Below, piece by piece: positions 42,997 to 51,254 of a stretch of 64,000 nucleotides of DNA; positions within the stretch are counted from its first letter, which is position 1, and every line of letters starts with the position of its first letter. The notes below the pieces were generated by a model. It searched no databases, was not told the DNA's origin, and saw only the letters and a program-made list of their open reading frames with translations. This DNA comes from Sphingomonas insulae (GTDB taxonomy: Bacteria > Pseudomonadota > Alphaproteobacteria > Sphingomonadales > Sphingomonadaceae), in assembly GCF_010450875.1 (NCBI RefSeq), contig NZ_CP048422.1, positions 613,001 to 677,000 of the forward strand. The letters are read 5' to 3'. The position numbers were made by a program, and so were the translations under genes.

Positions 42997-45491
42997 GCGA
43001 CGATGTTCACCAGACGTCCGGGCACGACGATCACCTTCCTGGGAGCCTTGCCGTCCAGAATGCGGACGACCTTGTCGGATGCGAGTGCCAGCGCTTCGAG
43101 ATCGTCGCTGACCGTGGCCTTGGCGACCGTCAGCGTGTCGCGAAGCTTGCCGTTGACCTGCACGGCGACCGTCACTTCATCCTCGACGAGCAACGTCGAA
43201 TCAACCTCGGGCCAGGCAGCATCGGCGATCAATCCGTCGAAGCCCTTGGCCGCCCAGGCTTCCTCGGCGACGTGTGGCACCATCGGCGCTACCAGCAGCA
43301 TCAGCGTATGGACCGCGTTGCTGCGCGATGCCGATGGCGCGGCGCGTTCGATGGCGGTGCACAATTCGTAGATCTTCGCGACCGCCTTGTTGAAGGCGAG
43401 CGCCTCGATATCCTGTTCGATACCGAGAATGGTCTGGTGCAGCTTGCGATCGAGCGACGGATCGCCGCCTTCTCCCGGTTCCGCCGCATCGCCGTCGAAC
43501 AGGCGCCAGAGGCGTTGGACGAAGCGCCATGCCCCTTCGATGCCCGATTCGCTCCATGGCAGGTCGCGCTCGGGCGGTGAATCGGACAGCATGAACCAGC
43601 GGGTCGCGTCGGCACCATATTGATCGACGATCGGTTCGGGATCGACGGTGTTCTTTTTCGACTTCGACATCTTTTCGACCCGACCGATCGTGACCGGCTT
43701 GCCGGTCGCAATCTCGATGCCGTCGCGGACATCATCGGGCGACAGCCACCGCCCGTCGGACGATTTGTAGGTCTCGTGCGTCACCATGCCCTGTGTGAAC
43801 AGGCCGGTGAACGGTTCGGCGATGTCGAGCTGTCCCATGTGCCTCAGCGCACGCGTCCAGAAGCGGGCGTAGAGCAGGTGAAGGATCGCATGCTCCACAC
43901 CGCCGATATACTGACCGACCGGCAGCCAGCTTTCGGCGACGGCGCGATCGAACGGCCTATCCTTGGGCTGGCTGGCGAAGCGTATGAAATACCAGGATGA
44001 ATCGGCGAACGTGTCAAGCGTGTCGGTCTCGCGAACCGCGGGCTTGCCACACGAAGGGCAATCGACATGCTTCCACGTCGGGTGGCGATCGAGCGGATTG
44101 CCGGGGACGGCGAACGATACGTCGTCGGGCAGGACGACGGGCAGCTGATCCTTGGGTACCGCGACCGCACCGCAATCGCCGCAATGGACGATCGGGATCG
44201 GCGTCCCCCAATAGCGCTGGCGGCTGACGCCCCAGTCGCGAAGGCGGAACACGGTCGATCCCTTGCCCCAGCCGCCGTCCTGCGCGCGGCGGACGACCTC
44301 TCGCTTGGCGTCCTCGACGTCCATCCCGTCGAGGAAGTGCGAATTCACCAATGCTCCGGGACCGGTATACGCCTCATCGCCCTCGAACACCGCGTCGGTC
44401 CGGTCGCCATCGGACACGACGCGCTGGACGTCGAGGCCATATTTGCGCGCGAAGTCGAGATCGCGCTGGTCGTGGGCGGGCACCCCCATCACGGCACCGG
44501 TACCGTAATCCATGAGGACGAAGTTGGCGATATAGATCGGGAGCCTGCGGGTCGCATCGAACGGATGCGTCGCGGTCAATCCGGTATCGAAGCCCAGCTT
44601 TTCCTGCGTATCCAGCTCGGCCGCCGTCGTGCCGCCCTGCTTGCAGAGCGCGATGAACGCGGCGACCTCCGGCCGGTCGGCGATATTCTGCGCGATCGGG
44701 TGATCCGCTGCGACCGCGACGAAGCTGGCGCCGAAGATCGTGTCGGGGCGGGTCGAGAACACCTCGACCTTGCCGCCGTTCGACACATCGAACCCGAAGG
44801 TCAGGCCCTGGCTTTTGCCGATCCAGTTTTCCTGCATCAGCTTGACCTTGTCCGGCCAATGCTCGAGCGCGCCGAGCCCCTCGATCAGTTCATCGGCGAA
44901 GTCGGTGATCTTGAGGAACCACTGGCTGAGCTTGCGCTTCTCGACCAGCGCGCCCGAGCGCCAGCCGCGACCATCAATGACCTGTTCGTTGGCGAGCACG
45001 GTCATGTCGACCGGGTCCCAATTGACCGCCGATTCCTTGCGATAGACGAGGCCCGCGGCGAACATGTCGAGGAACAATGCCTGTTCGTGGCCGTAATAGT
45101 CGGGCTTGCAGGTCGCCAGTTCGCGGCTCCAGTCGAGTGCGAAGCCGAGGCGTTTCAGCTGCGCCTTCATCGTTTCTATATTGGCAAGCGTCCACGTGCC
45201 GGGGTGCACGCCCTTTTCCATCGCAGCATTCTCGGCCGGCATGCCGAACGCATCCCACCCCATAGGATGGAGAACTTCATAGCCACGCATCCGGCGGAAG
45301 CGGGCGAGGACGTCGCCCATGGTGTAGTTTCGGACGTGCCCCATGTGAATGCGTCCCGATGGGTAGGGAAACATCTCCAGCACGTAACTTTGCGGTTTGC
45401 CGCTATTGTCCCTGGCGGCGAAGGTCTGGCGATCGTCCCAGACCTTTTGCCAGGACGCATCCGCCGTGAGCGCGTTGAAACGCGTTACCAT
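42993..45491 (-). CDS. leuS: Leucyl-tRNA synthetase
   Basis: LeuS charges tRNA-Leu. The 832-residue class I synthetase has the HIGH-type motif in [15 protein letters not shown] near the start, a CP1 editing domain ([13 protein letters not shown], then [17 protein letters not shown]), a zinc-like insertion with two CxxC pairs, and the KMSKS motif in [16 protein letters not shown] little shorter than E. coli LeuS. It leads the leuS-lptE-holA operon. Confidence 0.97.
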   Translation of the reverse strand: MVTRFNALTADASWQKVWDDRQTFAARDNSGKPQSYVLEMFPYPSGRIHMGHVRNYTMGDVLARFRRMRGYEVLHPMGWDAFGMPAENAAMEKGVHPGTWTLANIETMKAQLKRLGFALDWSRELATCKPDYYGHEQALFLDMFAAGLVYRKESAVNWDPVDMTVLANEQVIDGRGWRSGALVEKRKLSQWFLKITDFADELIEGLGALEHWPDKVKLMQENWIGKSQGLTFGFDVSNGGKVEVFSTRPDTIFGASFVAVAADHPIAQNIADRPEVAAFIALCKQGGTTAAELDTQEKLGFDTGLTATHPFDATRRLPIYIANFVLMDYGTGAVMGVPAHDQRDLDFARKYGLDVQRVVSDGDRTDAVFEGDEAYTGPGALVNSHFLDGMDVEDAKREVVRRAQDGGWGKGSTVFRLRDWGVSRQRYWGTPIPIVHCGDCGAVAVPKDQLPVVLPDDVSFAVPGNPLDRHPTWKHVDCPSCGKPAVRETDTLDTFADSSWYFIRFASQPKDRPFDRAVAESWLPVGQYIGGVEHAILHLLYARFWTRALRHMGQLDIAEPFTGLFTQGMVTHETYKSSDGRWLSPDDVRDGIEIATGKPVTIGRVEKMSKSKKNTVDPEPIVDQYGADATRWFMLSDSPPERDLPWSESGIEGAWRFVQRLWRLFDGDAAEPGEGGDPSLDRKLHQTILGIEQDIEALAFNKAVAKIYELCTAIERAAPSASRSNAVHTLMLLVAPMVPHVAEEAWAAKGFDGLIADAAWPEVDSTLLVEDEVTVAVQVNGKLRDTLTVAKATVSDDLEALALASDKVVRILDGKAPRKVIVVPGRLVNIVA

Positions 45492-45563
45492 TCCTGTATT
45501 CCGTTCAAAGCGCGATGCCGGCCGGCTTCACCATCGAAGGGCGCCCGGCACCGCATGCGGGCG

Positions 45564-46007
45564 TCAACCCGCAATAGAGGCGCGGCGCAGGTCGCGGGCG
45601 CGGGTGAGGATGACGTCCTCCAGCTTCTGCGTGGTGGCGGCGGCGACCGGGGCGGACACCCACTGGCCGCCACGGTTGACCTCGCGCAGCGCCGCGACGC
45701 GCACCGCATCGGCACGCAGGTCCTGGTCGAGGATCGACACGGTGACCTTCATCCGCTCGGTCGGGACCTGCGGATTGACGTACCAGTCGGTGACGATGAC
45801 GCCGCCGTTCGAATCCGTCTGCACCAGCGGCATGAAGGACAGCGTGTCGAGGCTGGCGCGCCACAGATAGGCGTTGACGCCGATCGTCGTGACCTTGGAA
45901 GCGGCGAGGTCGGTCTTGGCGACAGCATTGCCGCCGCGGCCGCCGCAGGCGGCGAGCGGCAGGGCGATGGCGGCGACCATGAGGGCGGTGCGCAACGAGC
46001 GGATCAT
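45564..46007 (-). CDS. DUF3576 lipoprotein
   Basis: The 147-residue protein has a lipoprotein signal peptide (lipobox LAAC at Cys21) and then the DUF3576 core: GVNAYLWRASLDTLSFMPL, VIVTDWYVNP and RMKVTVSILDQDLRADAVRV. DUF3576 is an alphaproteobacterial family of unknown function, regularly located next to leuS. It is probably attached to the outer membrane. The 72-bp gap before leuS suggests possible co-transcription. Confidence 0.88.
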   Translation of the reverse strand: MIRSLRTALMVAAIALPLAACGGRGGNAVAKTDLAASKVTTIGVNAYLWRASLDTLSFMPLVQTDSNGGVIVTDWYVNPQVPTERMKVTVSILDQDLRADAVRVAALREVNRGGQWVSAPVAAATTQKLEDVILTRARDLRRASIAG

Positions 46008-46228
46008 GGGCGAAACTGTCCTGCGATAAAAAGGGCGCTTTCGCTCTATAGATAGGGCGGTGCACCCGCAAGCGACGCTTGGCGCCCCGGAAACGGGCGC
46101 CGCATTCCAGAATCTGTGTGCCTATTGCAACAGTCGGACAAAATGATGCATCCGGCAGCAAAGCTTCCATATTGGCACGAGCCGGAATCGTGTTAGGCGC
46201 GTTGCAGCGGGAGTCGAGGGGACTGCTA

Positions 46229-46951
46229 GTGTTTGCGAAGCGTGCCGTAGGGCGTGCAGTGACTGTAATGATGGCGGGAGCGCTGGTCGCTACCGGTGTC
46301 ATCGTCGCGCCCGCTTTCGGTGCGAGCGAACGGGTGCAGCCTGCCAAGCGCACGATCATGCCGCGCTTCACGGGATCGTTCACGCCGGCAGCGGCCGATC
46401 CGCGGCTGGCCGCGGCGATCGCGCGGGGTGGCCTCGACGGAGCGGATTTCCGGTTCACGCCGGCAGAGGCGCGTCAGGACAAGCGCGCGGTGACCGTTGC
46501 AGTCCGAGCCCGGTCGAATCGCACAGCGCTTGCCGACACCAGCCGCAGCGGTGCGGTGGCGACACCGACCGTCGGTATCCAGCCGATCGCTTACAATCTG
46601 GGCGTCTCGGTGGGCTGGAAACGGTTCGCGGTATCGGGTGCGGTCAATCGCATCGATCTGGGGCCGATCCCGGGCAGCCGCGAATCGACGGATGTCGCGC
46701 TCAGCTATCGCACGGGCCGCGCCAGCAGCCGTATCGTAGCGGTGGCGGACCGTCCGCTGGAGAACACCCCGAAGCTGACGCAGGAACTGCCCAGCTATTC
46801 GGTCGATGTCAGCAGCTCCTATTCGCTCACCCGCAATCTGGATGTGACGGCGGGCATGCGCTATCGTTCCGATCGTGAGCGGCTGGCCCGCCTCGACGAC
46901 ACGCGGCGCGACAGCCAGTCGGTATACGTGGGCACCGCCTTCCGCTTCTAA
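46229..46951 (+). CDS. Exported protein, probably outer-membrane associated
   Basis: I do not recognise a named family. From the GTG at 46229 (GAGGGGA upstream) the product has 240 residues. The N-terminal hydrophobic segment VTVMMAGALVATGVIVAPAFG is a likely signal peptide. The C-terminal two thirds alternate polar and apolar residues in beta-strand fashion (NLGVSVGWKRFAVSGAVNRI, YSVDVSSSYSLTRNLDVTAG) and end in Phe (VGTAFRF), as in small outer-membrane barrels. The first 70 mature residues are Arg- and Ala-rich. It stands alone between divergent and convergent genes. Confidence 0.6.
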   Translation: MFAKRAVGRAVTVMMAGALVATGVIVAPAFGASERVQPAKRTIMPRFTGSFTPAAADPRLAAAIARGGLDGADFRFTPAEARQDKRAVTVAVRARSNRTALADTSRSGAVATPTVGIQPIAYNLGVSVGWKRFAVSGAVNRIDLGPIPGSRESTDVALSYRTGRASSRIVAVADRPLENTPKLTQELPSYSVDVSSSYSLTRNLDVTAGMRYRSDRERLARLDDTRRDSQSVYVGTAFRF

Positions 46952-46975
46952 GGTCGGCAAGACCGGATGAAGCGG

Positions 46976-47497
46976 TCAGCGCGGGGGGACCAACCCGTCG
47001 ATGGCCGCCCAACCGGTGAACCCGTAACGTCGCAACCGCAGCCAGCGCCGTGCGGTCATTCCGCCCAGGGCGACGCGTCCGACGTTCAACCGTGACGTGA
47101 TCGCTGTCGCCTTGCGCATACCCAGCGGCCGTGCACCGGCGTGCGACCGGGTGGCGAAGAGCGGCGATACGAACAGCCATGACGCGCCTGCGCGCATGGC
47201 AGCAATCGCCTCGCGCCGGTCGTGCACCGCATAGGTCAGCGCGCGATGTCCGTTATGGGTCGCCACGCCGGGCAATCCGCCCACCGCACTGATCCGCAGG
47301 CCGCGCGCCTGCGCCAATCGGCGGACGCGCAGGAACAGTCGGTGACGGTCCCGCCGCGACAGTCCATAATGGCGGAACACCACGCCCGCGCCCGGCGGCA
47401 AGCCGAGGATCACCGGGATGAGCGCATCGCCGATCCGCTCGTCGGTCATCAGCCAGGCATGGCGGCGCGGATCGCAATTGCGGTTCAGATTGGCCAC
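46976..47497 (-). CDS. Thiamine-phosphate synthase-like (ThiE/TenI) protein
   Basis: The protein of about 173 residues has the TIM-barrel pattern of the ThiE/TenI superfamily: VVFRHYGLSRRDRHRL, a gap with LTYAVHDRREAIAAMRAGASWLFVSPLF, then TRSHAGARPLGM. It lacks part of the usual ThiE N-terminus and thiamine-pyrophosphate signatures, so catalytic identity is uncertain. The start is ambiguous: GTG at 47497 leaves 21 bp to the divergent yggS gene, whereas ATG at 47542 would overlap it. Confidence 0.6.
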   Translation of the reverse strand: MANLNRNCDPRRHAWLMTDERIGDALIPVILGLPPGAGVVFRHYGLSRRDRHRLFLRVRRLAQARGLRISAVGGLPGVATHNGHRALTYAVHDRREAIAAMRAGASWLFVSPLFATRSHAGARPLGMRKATAITSRLNVGRVALGGMTARRWLRLRRYGFTGWAAIDGLVPPR

Positions 47498-47518
47498 CAG
47501 CCCGCTATAGCGGCGCGC

Positions 47519-48199
47519 ATGACCGCTGCCACTCCCCCGCATCCGCTCGATGCCGTCCTGTCCGGCATCGCACAGTCCGCGCGTATCGCCGGCCGCGAGC
47601 CGGCTGACGTGACGCTGATCGCCGTGTCGAAAACGCATCCGCCCGAGGCGATCGTCCCGCTGCTAACGGCGGGACAGCGTGCGTTCGGTGAGAACCGCGT
47701 GCAGGAGGCCGCCGCCAAATGGCCGTCGTTGCGCGAGGCCTATCCGGACGTCTCGCTGCATCTGATCGGACAGCTGCAGTCGAACAAGGCCGAGGACGCG
47801 GTCGCGATGTTCGATGCGATCCACGCGGTCGACCGGCCGTCGCTGGTGGATGCGCTGGGCAAGGCGATGGCCAAGGTCGGGCGCCATCCGGACTGTTTCC
47901 TGCAGGTGAATATCGGCGCGGAGGAGCAGAAGGGCGGCTGTGCGATCGCCGATCTGGCCGCCCTGCTCGATCGGGCGCGAGGCGCCGGCCTGCCCGTGGC
48001 CGGGCTGATGTGCATTCCACCCGCCGACATCGAACCGGCCCCTTATTTCGCGTTGCTCGCAAAGCTGGCGCGCGATGCCGGCCTGACGGGGCTCAGCATG
48101 GGCATGTCGTCGGATTACGAGACCGCGGTGACGCTGGGCGCGACGCATGTCCGCGTCGGCAGCGCCCTGTTCGGTGCGCGCGGAGGAGTGGCGGCATGA
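47519..48199 (+). CDS. YggS-family PLP homeostasis protein
   Basis: YggS-type proteins bind pyridoxal phosphate without known catalysis and balance vitamin B6 and amino-acid pools. The 226-residue protein has the PLP lysine in LIAVSKTHP (Lys38), FGENRVQEA, LHLIGQLQSNKA, and the C-terminal LSMGMSSDYETAVTLGATHVR. The ATG at 47519 gives the standard start. It overlaps the following HAD gene by 4 bp. Confidence 0.93.
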   Translation: MTAATPPHPLDAVLSGIAQSARIAGREPADVTLIAVSKTHPPEAIVPLLTAGQRAFGENRVQEAAAKWPSLREAYPDVSLHLIGQLQSNKAEDAVAMFDAIHAVDRPSLVDALGKAMAKVGRHPDCFLQVNIGAEEQKGGCAIADLAALLDRARGAGLPVAGLMCIPPADIEPAPYFALLAKLARDAGLTGLSMGMSSDYETAVTLGATHVRVGSALFGARGGVAA

Positions 48200-48861
48200 G
48201 GTTCAAGGGGCTGCTGTTCGACTTCGACGGAGTGCTGATCGAAAGCGAATATGCCGGTAACCGCCAGATCGCCGAATGGCTGACCGCGGCGGGGCATCCG
48301 ACCACGCCCGAGGATTCGATGGCGAATTTCATGGGGCTTGCCGGTGCCGACTTCCGCATGGCCGTCGAACGCTGGATCGGCGGGCCGCTGCCGGCGAGCT
48401 TCGCAGCGGCGCGCGAGGCGGAGGATGCCCGTGCGATGGCGGCGGGGATCGATGCGGTGCTGGGCGCGGTCGAGTTCGTTCGCGCGCTGCCCGCCGACCT
48501 GCCGCGCGCCGTCGTCTCGTCCAGCCCGACGCGGTGGATCAGGCGGCATCTGGAGCACATCGGCATGTCCGATGCGTTCGGCGACCACATCTACAGCGGC
48601 CGCGAGCATGTCGCGAACGGCAAGCCCGCGCCCGACCTGTATTGGCATGGGGCCAAGGCGATCGGCGTGGACATCGCGGATTGCGCGATCATCGAGGATT
48701 CGCCGGTCGGCGCTACCGGCGCGGTCGCGTCGGGCGGCTACGTCATCGGCTTGTGCGCAGGCACGCATTGCGCAGCGGGCCACGATGCGCGGTTGCTGGA
48801 CATCGGAGTGGATGCGGTCGCCGCGGATTTCGCGACGGTGGCGCGCCTCATCGGGGCGTGA
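48196..48861 (+). CDS. HAD-superfamily phosphatase, beta-phosphoglucomutase-like
   Basis: The 221-residue protein has the HAD motif I FDFDGVLIESE (nucleophile Asp9, acid/base Asp11), motif II in AVVSSSPTRW, and motif III/IV with KPAPDLY and IIEDSPVGATGAVASG. Cap region and length match the subfamily that dephosphorylates sugar phosphates or pyridoxal phosphate. Coupling to yggS (ATGA overlap) makes a vitamin B6-related substrate conceivable, but this is inference. Confidence 0.88.
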   Translation: MRFKGLLFDFDGVLIESEYAGNRQIAEWLTAAGHPTTPEDSMANFMGLAGADFRMAVERWIGGPLPASFAAAREAEDARAMAAGIDAVLGAVEFVRALPADLPRAVVSSSPTRWIRRHLEHIGMSDAFGDHIYSGREHVANGKPAPDLYWHGAKAIGVDIADCAIIEDSPVGATGAVASGGYVIGLCAGTHCAAGHDARLLDIGVDAVAADFATVARLIGA

Positions 48862-48885
48862 CCGCCCGTACGGCGCGTCGACGCG

Positions 48886-49494
48886 TCAGAACTTCGGGCC
48901 TGCCACCTGCGCGCGGACCTTCTTGGGCGCATCCTTGAACAGCGCGACCATCGCCGGGTTGCGCGAATCGCGCAGCGCATAGTCGCGCGCCGACAGCCCG
49001 GCCATGTTGTCGGTCTGGTCGGGATCGGCGCCCTTGGCGATCAGCGTGCGGGCGATCGCCTCGTTGCGGGCGTTGACCGCCAGGATCAGCGCCGTCTGAC
49101 CGGACGTGTTGGCAAGGTTCGGATTGGCCTTGTAGGTCAGCAACAGATCGACGAGGTCCTCGCGCCCTGCCAGCGCCGCCAGCATCAGCGGCGTGTTGCC
49201 CTTGGCATCGCGGATATTCGGATCGGCTTTGTGCTGCAGCAGATATTGCACGTACATGCTGCCGGAATGACCGACCAGGATGTGCAGCGCCCCCTTGCCG
49301 GTCGTCACCGCCTTGGTGTTGATGATCGTGCTGCCCGGCGTCTCGATCATCGTGGTGACGGCCTTGCCGTCCTCCTTTTCGATCGCCGACAGGAATTTAT
49401 AGCTTTCCGACTGCTGCTGCGCCGTCGCCGGCACCGCCACGGTGGCAAGGGCGGTGGTGAGGGCGAGCGCGAGGAAAAGGTGCGGGCGGATCAT
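48886..49494 (-). CDS. Secreted ankyrin-repeat protein
   Basis: The 202-residue protein has a signal peptide (HLFLALALTTALATVAVPATA) followed by four ankyrin repeats between about residues 65 and 180, seen as DAKGNTPLMLAALAGREDLV, NTSGQTALILAVNARNEAI and DNMAGLSARDYALRD. It probably mediates protein contacts in the periplasm. It converges with the HAD gene and is divergent from the Sco gene across 63 bp. Confidence 0.9.
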   Translation of the reverse strand: MIRPHLFLALALTTALATVAVPATAQQQSESYKFLSAIEKEDGKAVTTMIETPGSTIINTKAVTTGKGALHILVGHSGSMYVQYLLQHKADPNIRDAKGNTPLMLAALAGREDLVDLLLTYKANPNLANTSGQTALILAVNARNEAIARTLIAKGADPDQTDNMAGLSARDYALRDSRNPAMVALFKDAPKKVRAQVAGPKF

Positions 49495-49557
49495 GGATTG
49501 TCCCTCAAAGACGAAAGCTTGCTAGCTCGCCGGTAACAGATCACAGCTGGCGTGGTC

Positions 49558-50145
49558 ATGAACATTTTGCGTCTCGCCCCCTTCGCCGCATTCGCGCTCG
49601 TCGCCTGTCAGCCGGGCGGCACCGCGCATGAAGCGCCGCCACTCGCCGGTGCCAGGATCGGCGGACCGTTCACGCTGGTGAATCAGGACGGCCGCCCCGT
49701 CACCGACCGCACGTTCGCCGGCAAATACCGGATCATGTATTTCGGCTACACCTTCTGCCCCGATGTCTGCCCGACCGACGCCGCGGCGATCGGCAAGGGG
49801 CTGGCGATGCTCGACAAGAGCGATCCGGCGCTGGCGGGTCGGATCGTCCCCGTGTTCGTCAGCGTCGATCCGGAACGCGACACGCCGGCGGTGCTCAAGG
49901 GCTTCGTCGCGGCGTTTCATCCGCGCATGGTCGGACTGACCGGGACGCCCGCACAGATCGCGGCGGTGTCGAAGGCCTATGGCGTGTTCGCGGGCAAGGG
50001 CGATGCGCAGCCCGGCGGCGGCTATCTGGTGAACCACAGCCGCACCACCTATCTGATGGATCCGGACGGCAGGCCGCTCGCATTGCTGCCGTCCGACAAG
50101 GGGCCGCAGGCGGTGGCGGACGAGATCAAGCGCTGGGCAACATGA
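49558..50145 (+). CDS. SCO1/SenC-family lipoprotein
   Basis: Sco proteins deliver copper to, or keep reduced, the CuA site of cytochrome oxidase. The 195-residue protein has a lipoprotein signal with lipobox LVAC, a thioredoxin fold with copper-binding FGYTFCPDVCPTD, and VNHSRTTYLMDPDG carrying the conserved histidine. The ATG at 49558 was preferred to a GTG six bases upstream. No oxidase genes lie in the window. Confidence 0.92.
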   Translation: MNILRLAPFAAFALVACQPGGTAHEAPPLAGARIGGPFTLVNQDGRPVTDRTFAGKYRIMYFGYTFCPDVCPTDAAAIGKGLAMLDKSDPALAGRIVPVFVSVDPERDTPAVLKGFVAAFHPRMVGLTGTPAQIAAVSKAYGVFAGKGDAQPGGGYLVNHSRTTYLMDPDGRPLALLPSDKGPQAVADEIKRWAT

Positions 50146-50154
50146 CGACATACC

Positions 50155-50583
50155 ATGGTTAAGTTCTGGGAGTTGCCGATCGAGCAGCTCGATCGCGGAC
50201 AATGGGAAGCGCTGTGCGACGGCTGCGGCAAATGCTGCATCCACAAGCTGGAAGACGACGAGACGGGCGAGATCGTGGCGACCAACGTCGCCTGCCGCCT
50301 GCTCGACCGGCGCAGTGGTTTCTGTTCGGACTACAAGCATCGCCGCGCCTATGTGCCGGAATGCGTCCGCCTGACCGCGGGCAACGTCCGCGGCATCGAC
50401 TGGCTGCCATCGACCTGCGCCTACCGGCTGCGTGCCGCGGGCGAGCCGCTGCGCGACTGGCATTACCTGATCAGCGGCGACCGGGAGAGCGTGCACACCG
50501 CCGGCATTTCGGTACGCGGATGGACGGTGAGCGAGGACGACGTCGGGGATCTGGAGAACCACATCGTCGATCGGGAGCTGTGA
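50155..50583 (+). CDS. YcgN/UPF0260 cysteine-cluster protein
   Basis: The 142-residue protein matches UPF0260 (YcgN). It starts KFWELPIEQLDRGQWEALCD and has cysteines in the arrangement CDGCGKCC, NVACRLLD, GFCSDY, VPECVRL and STCAYRL, which suggests metal or Fe-S binding of the CxxCxxCC type. Function is unknown. It lies 9 bp after the Sco gene and overlaps the next gene by 4 bp (GTGA). Confidence 0.93.
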   Translation: MVKFWELPIEQLDRGQWEALCDGCGKCCIHKLEDDETGEIVATNVACRLLDRRSGFCSDYKHRRAYVPECVRLTAGNVRGIDWLPSTCAYRLRAAGEPLRDWHYLISGDRESVHTAGISVRGWTVSEDDVGDLENHIVDREL

Positions 50584-51254
50584 GCGCGCCGTTCGAAGTC
50601 GTGCGCCATGCGACGGCGCGGCGGATCAGGCTGTCGATCGATCCGGCGAGCGGGGTCGCGCGACTGGTGGTGCCGAAACGCGCCGCGCTGAAGCCGGCGC
50701 TCGCCTGGGCGCAGGGCAAGGTCGGCTGGATCGCCGAACAGCGTGCCCGCCTGCCGCAGCCGCGACCCTACGTGCCCGGCATGGTGCTGACCGTCGCCGA
50801 CATGGCGCTGACGATCGTCTGGGAAGCCGGCAGCCGGCGACGGATCGAGGTGGTCGGCGATACGCTGTCACTGTCCGGCCCGCTGGATACCCTGCCACGC
50901 CGGGTCGAGGCGTGGCTGAAGCGGCAGGCGCTCGACCGGCTGGCCGCCGACACCGCCGATTATGCGGCCAGCGCCGGCGTTACCGTCAGCAAGGTCGCGA
51001 TCGGCGATGCGCGCGGGCGGTGGGGCAGCTGCGCGCACGACGGCGTCATCCGGTACAGCTGGCGATTGATCCTGGCGCCGGGATGGGTGCGGCGCGCGAC
51101 GGTGGCACACGAGGTCGCGCATCGCGTGCACATGAACCATGCGCCCGCCTTTCACGCCCTGGTCGAGCAGCTGTACGGCGGCGATCCGACCCCGGCACGC
51201 GCGTGGTTGCGCGAACATGGGGCGGGGCTTCACTGGATCGGGCGATCGTCCTGA
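50580..51254 (+). CDS. YgjP-like DUF45 zinc metallopeptidase
   Basis: The 224-residue protein has the metallopeptidase motif AHEVAHRVHMNHAPAF and the preceding RGRWGSCAHDGVIRYSWRL, both typical of the YgjP/WLM-like DUF45 family. Substrates are unknown. It begins with GTG at 50580 overlapping the YcgN stop. Its last 25 bp overlap the 3' end of the convergent penicillin-binding protein gene. Confidence 0.9.
   Translation: MSAPFEVVRHATARRIRLSIDPASGVARLVVPKRAALKPALAWAQGKVGWIAEQRARLPQPRPYVPGMVLTVADMALTIVWEAGSRRRIEVVGDTLSLSGPLDTLPRRVEAWLKRQALDRLAADTADYAASAGVTVSKVAIGDARGRWGSCAHDGVIRYSWRLILAPGWVRRATVAHEVAHRVHMNHAPAFHALVEQLYGGDPTPARAWLREHGAGLHWIGRSS

Noticed and set aside
44067..46055. 662-codon plus-strand frame opposite leuS and the DUF3576 gene
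   Set aside because: Both minus-strand genes are well supported. The antisense translation is low complexity.
46170..46200. TGGCACG resembling a sigma-54 -24 element before the exported-protein gene
   Set aside because: No TTGC-type -12 element follows at the required distance.
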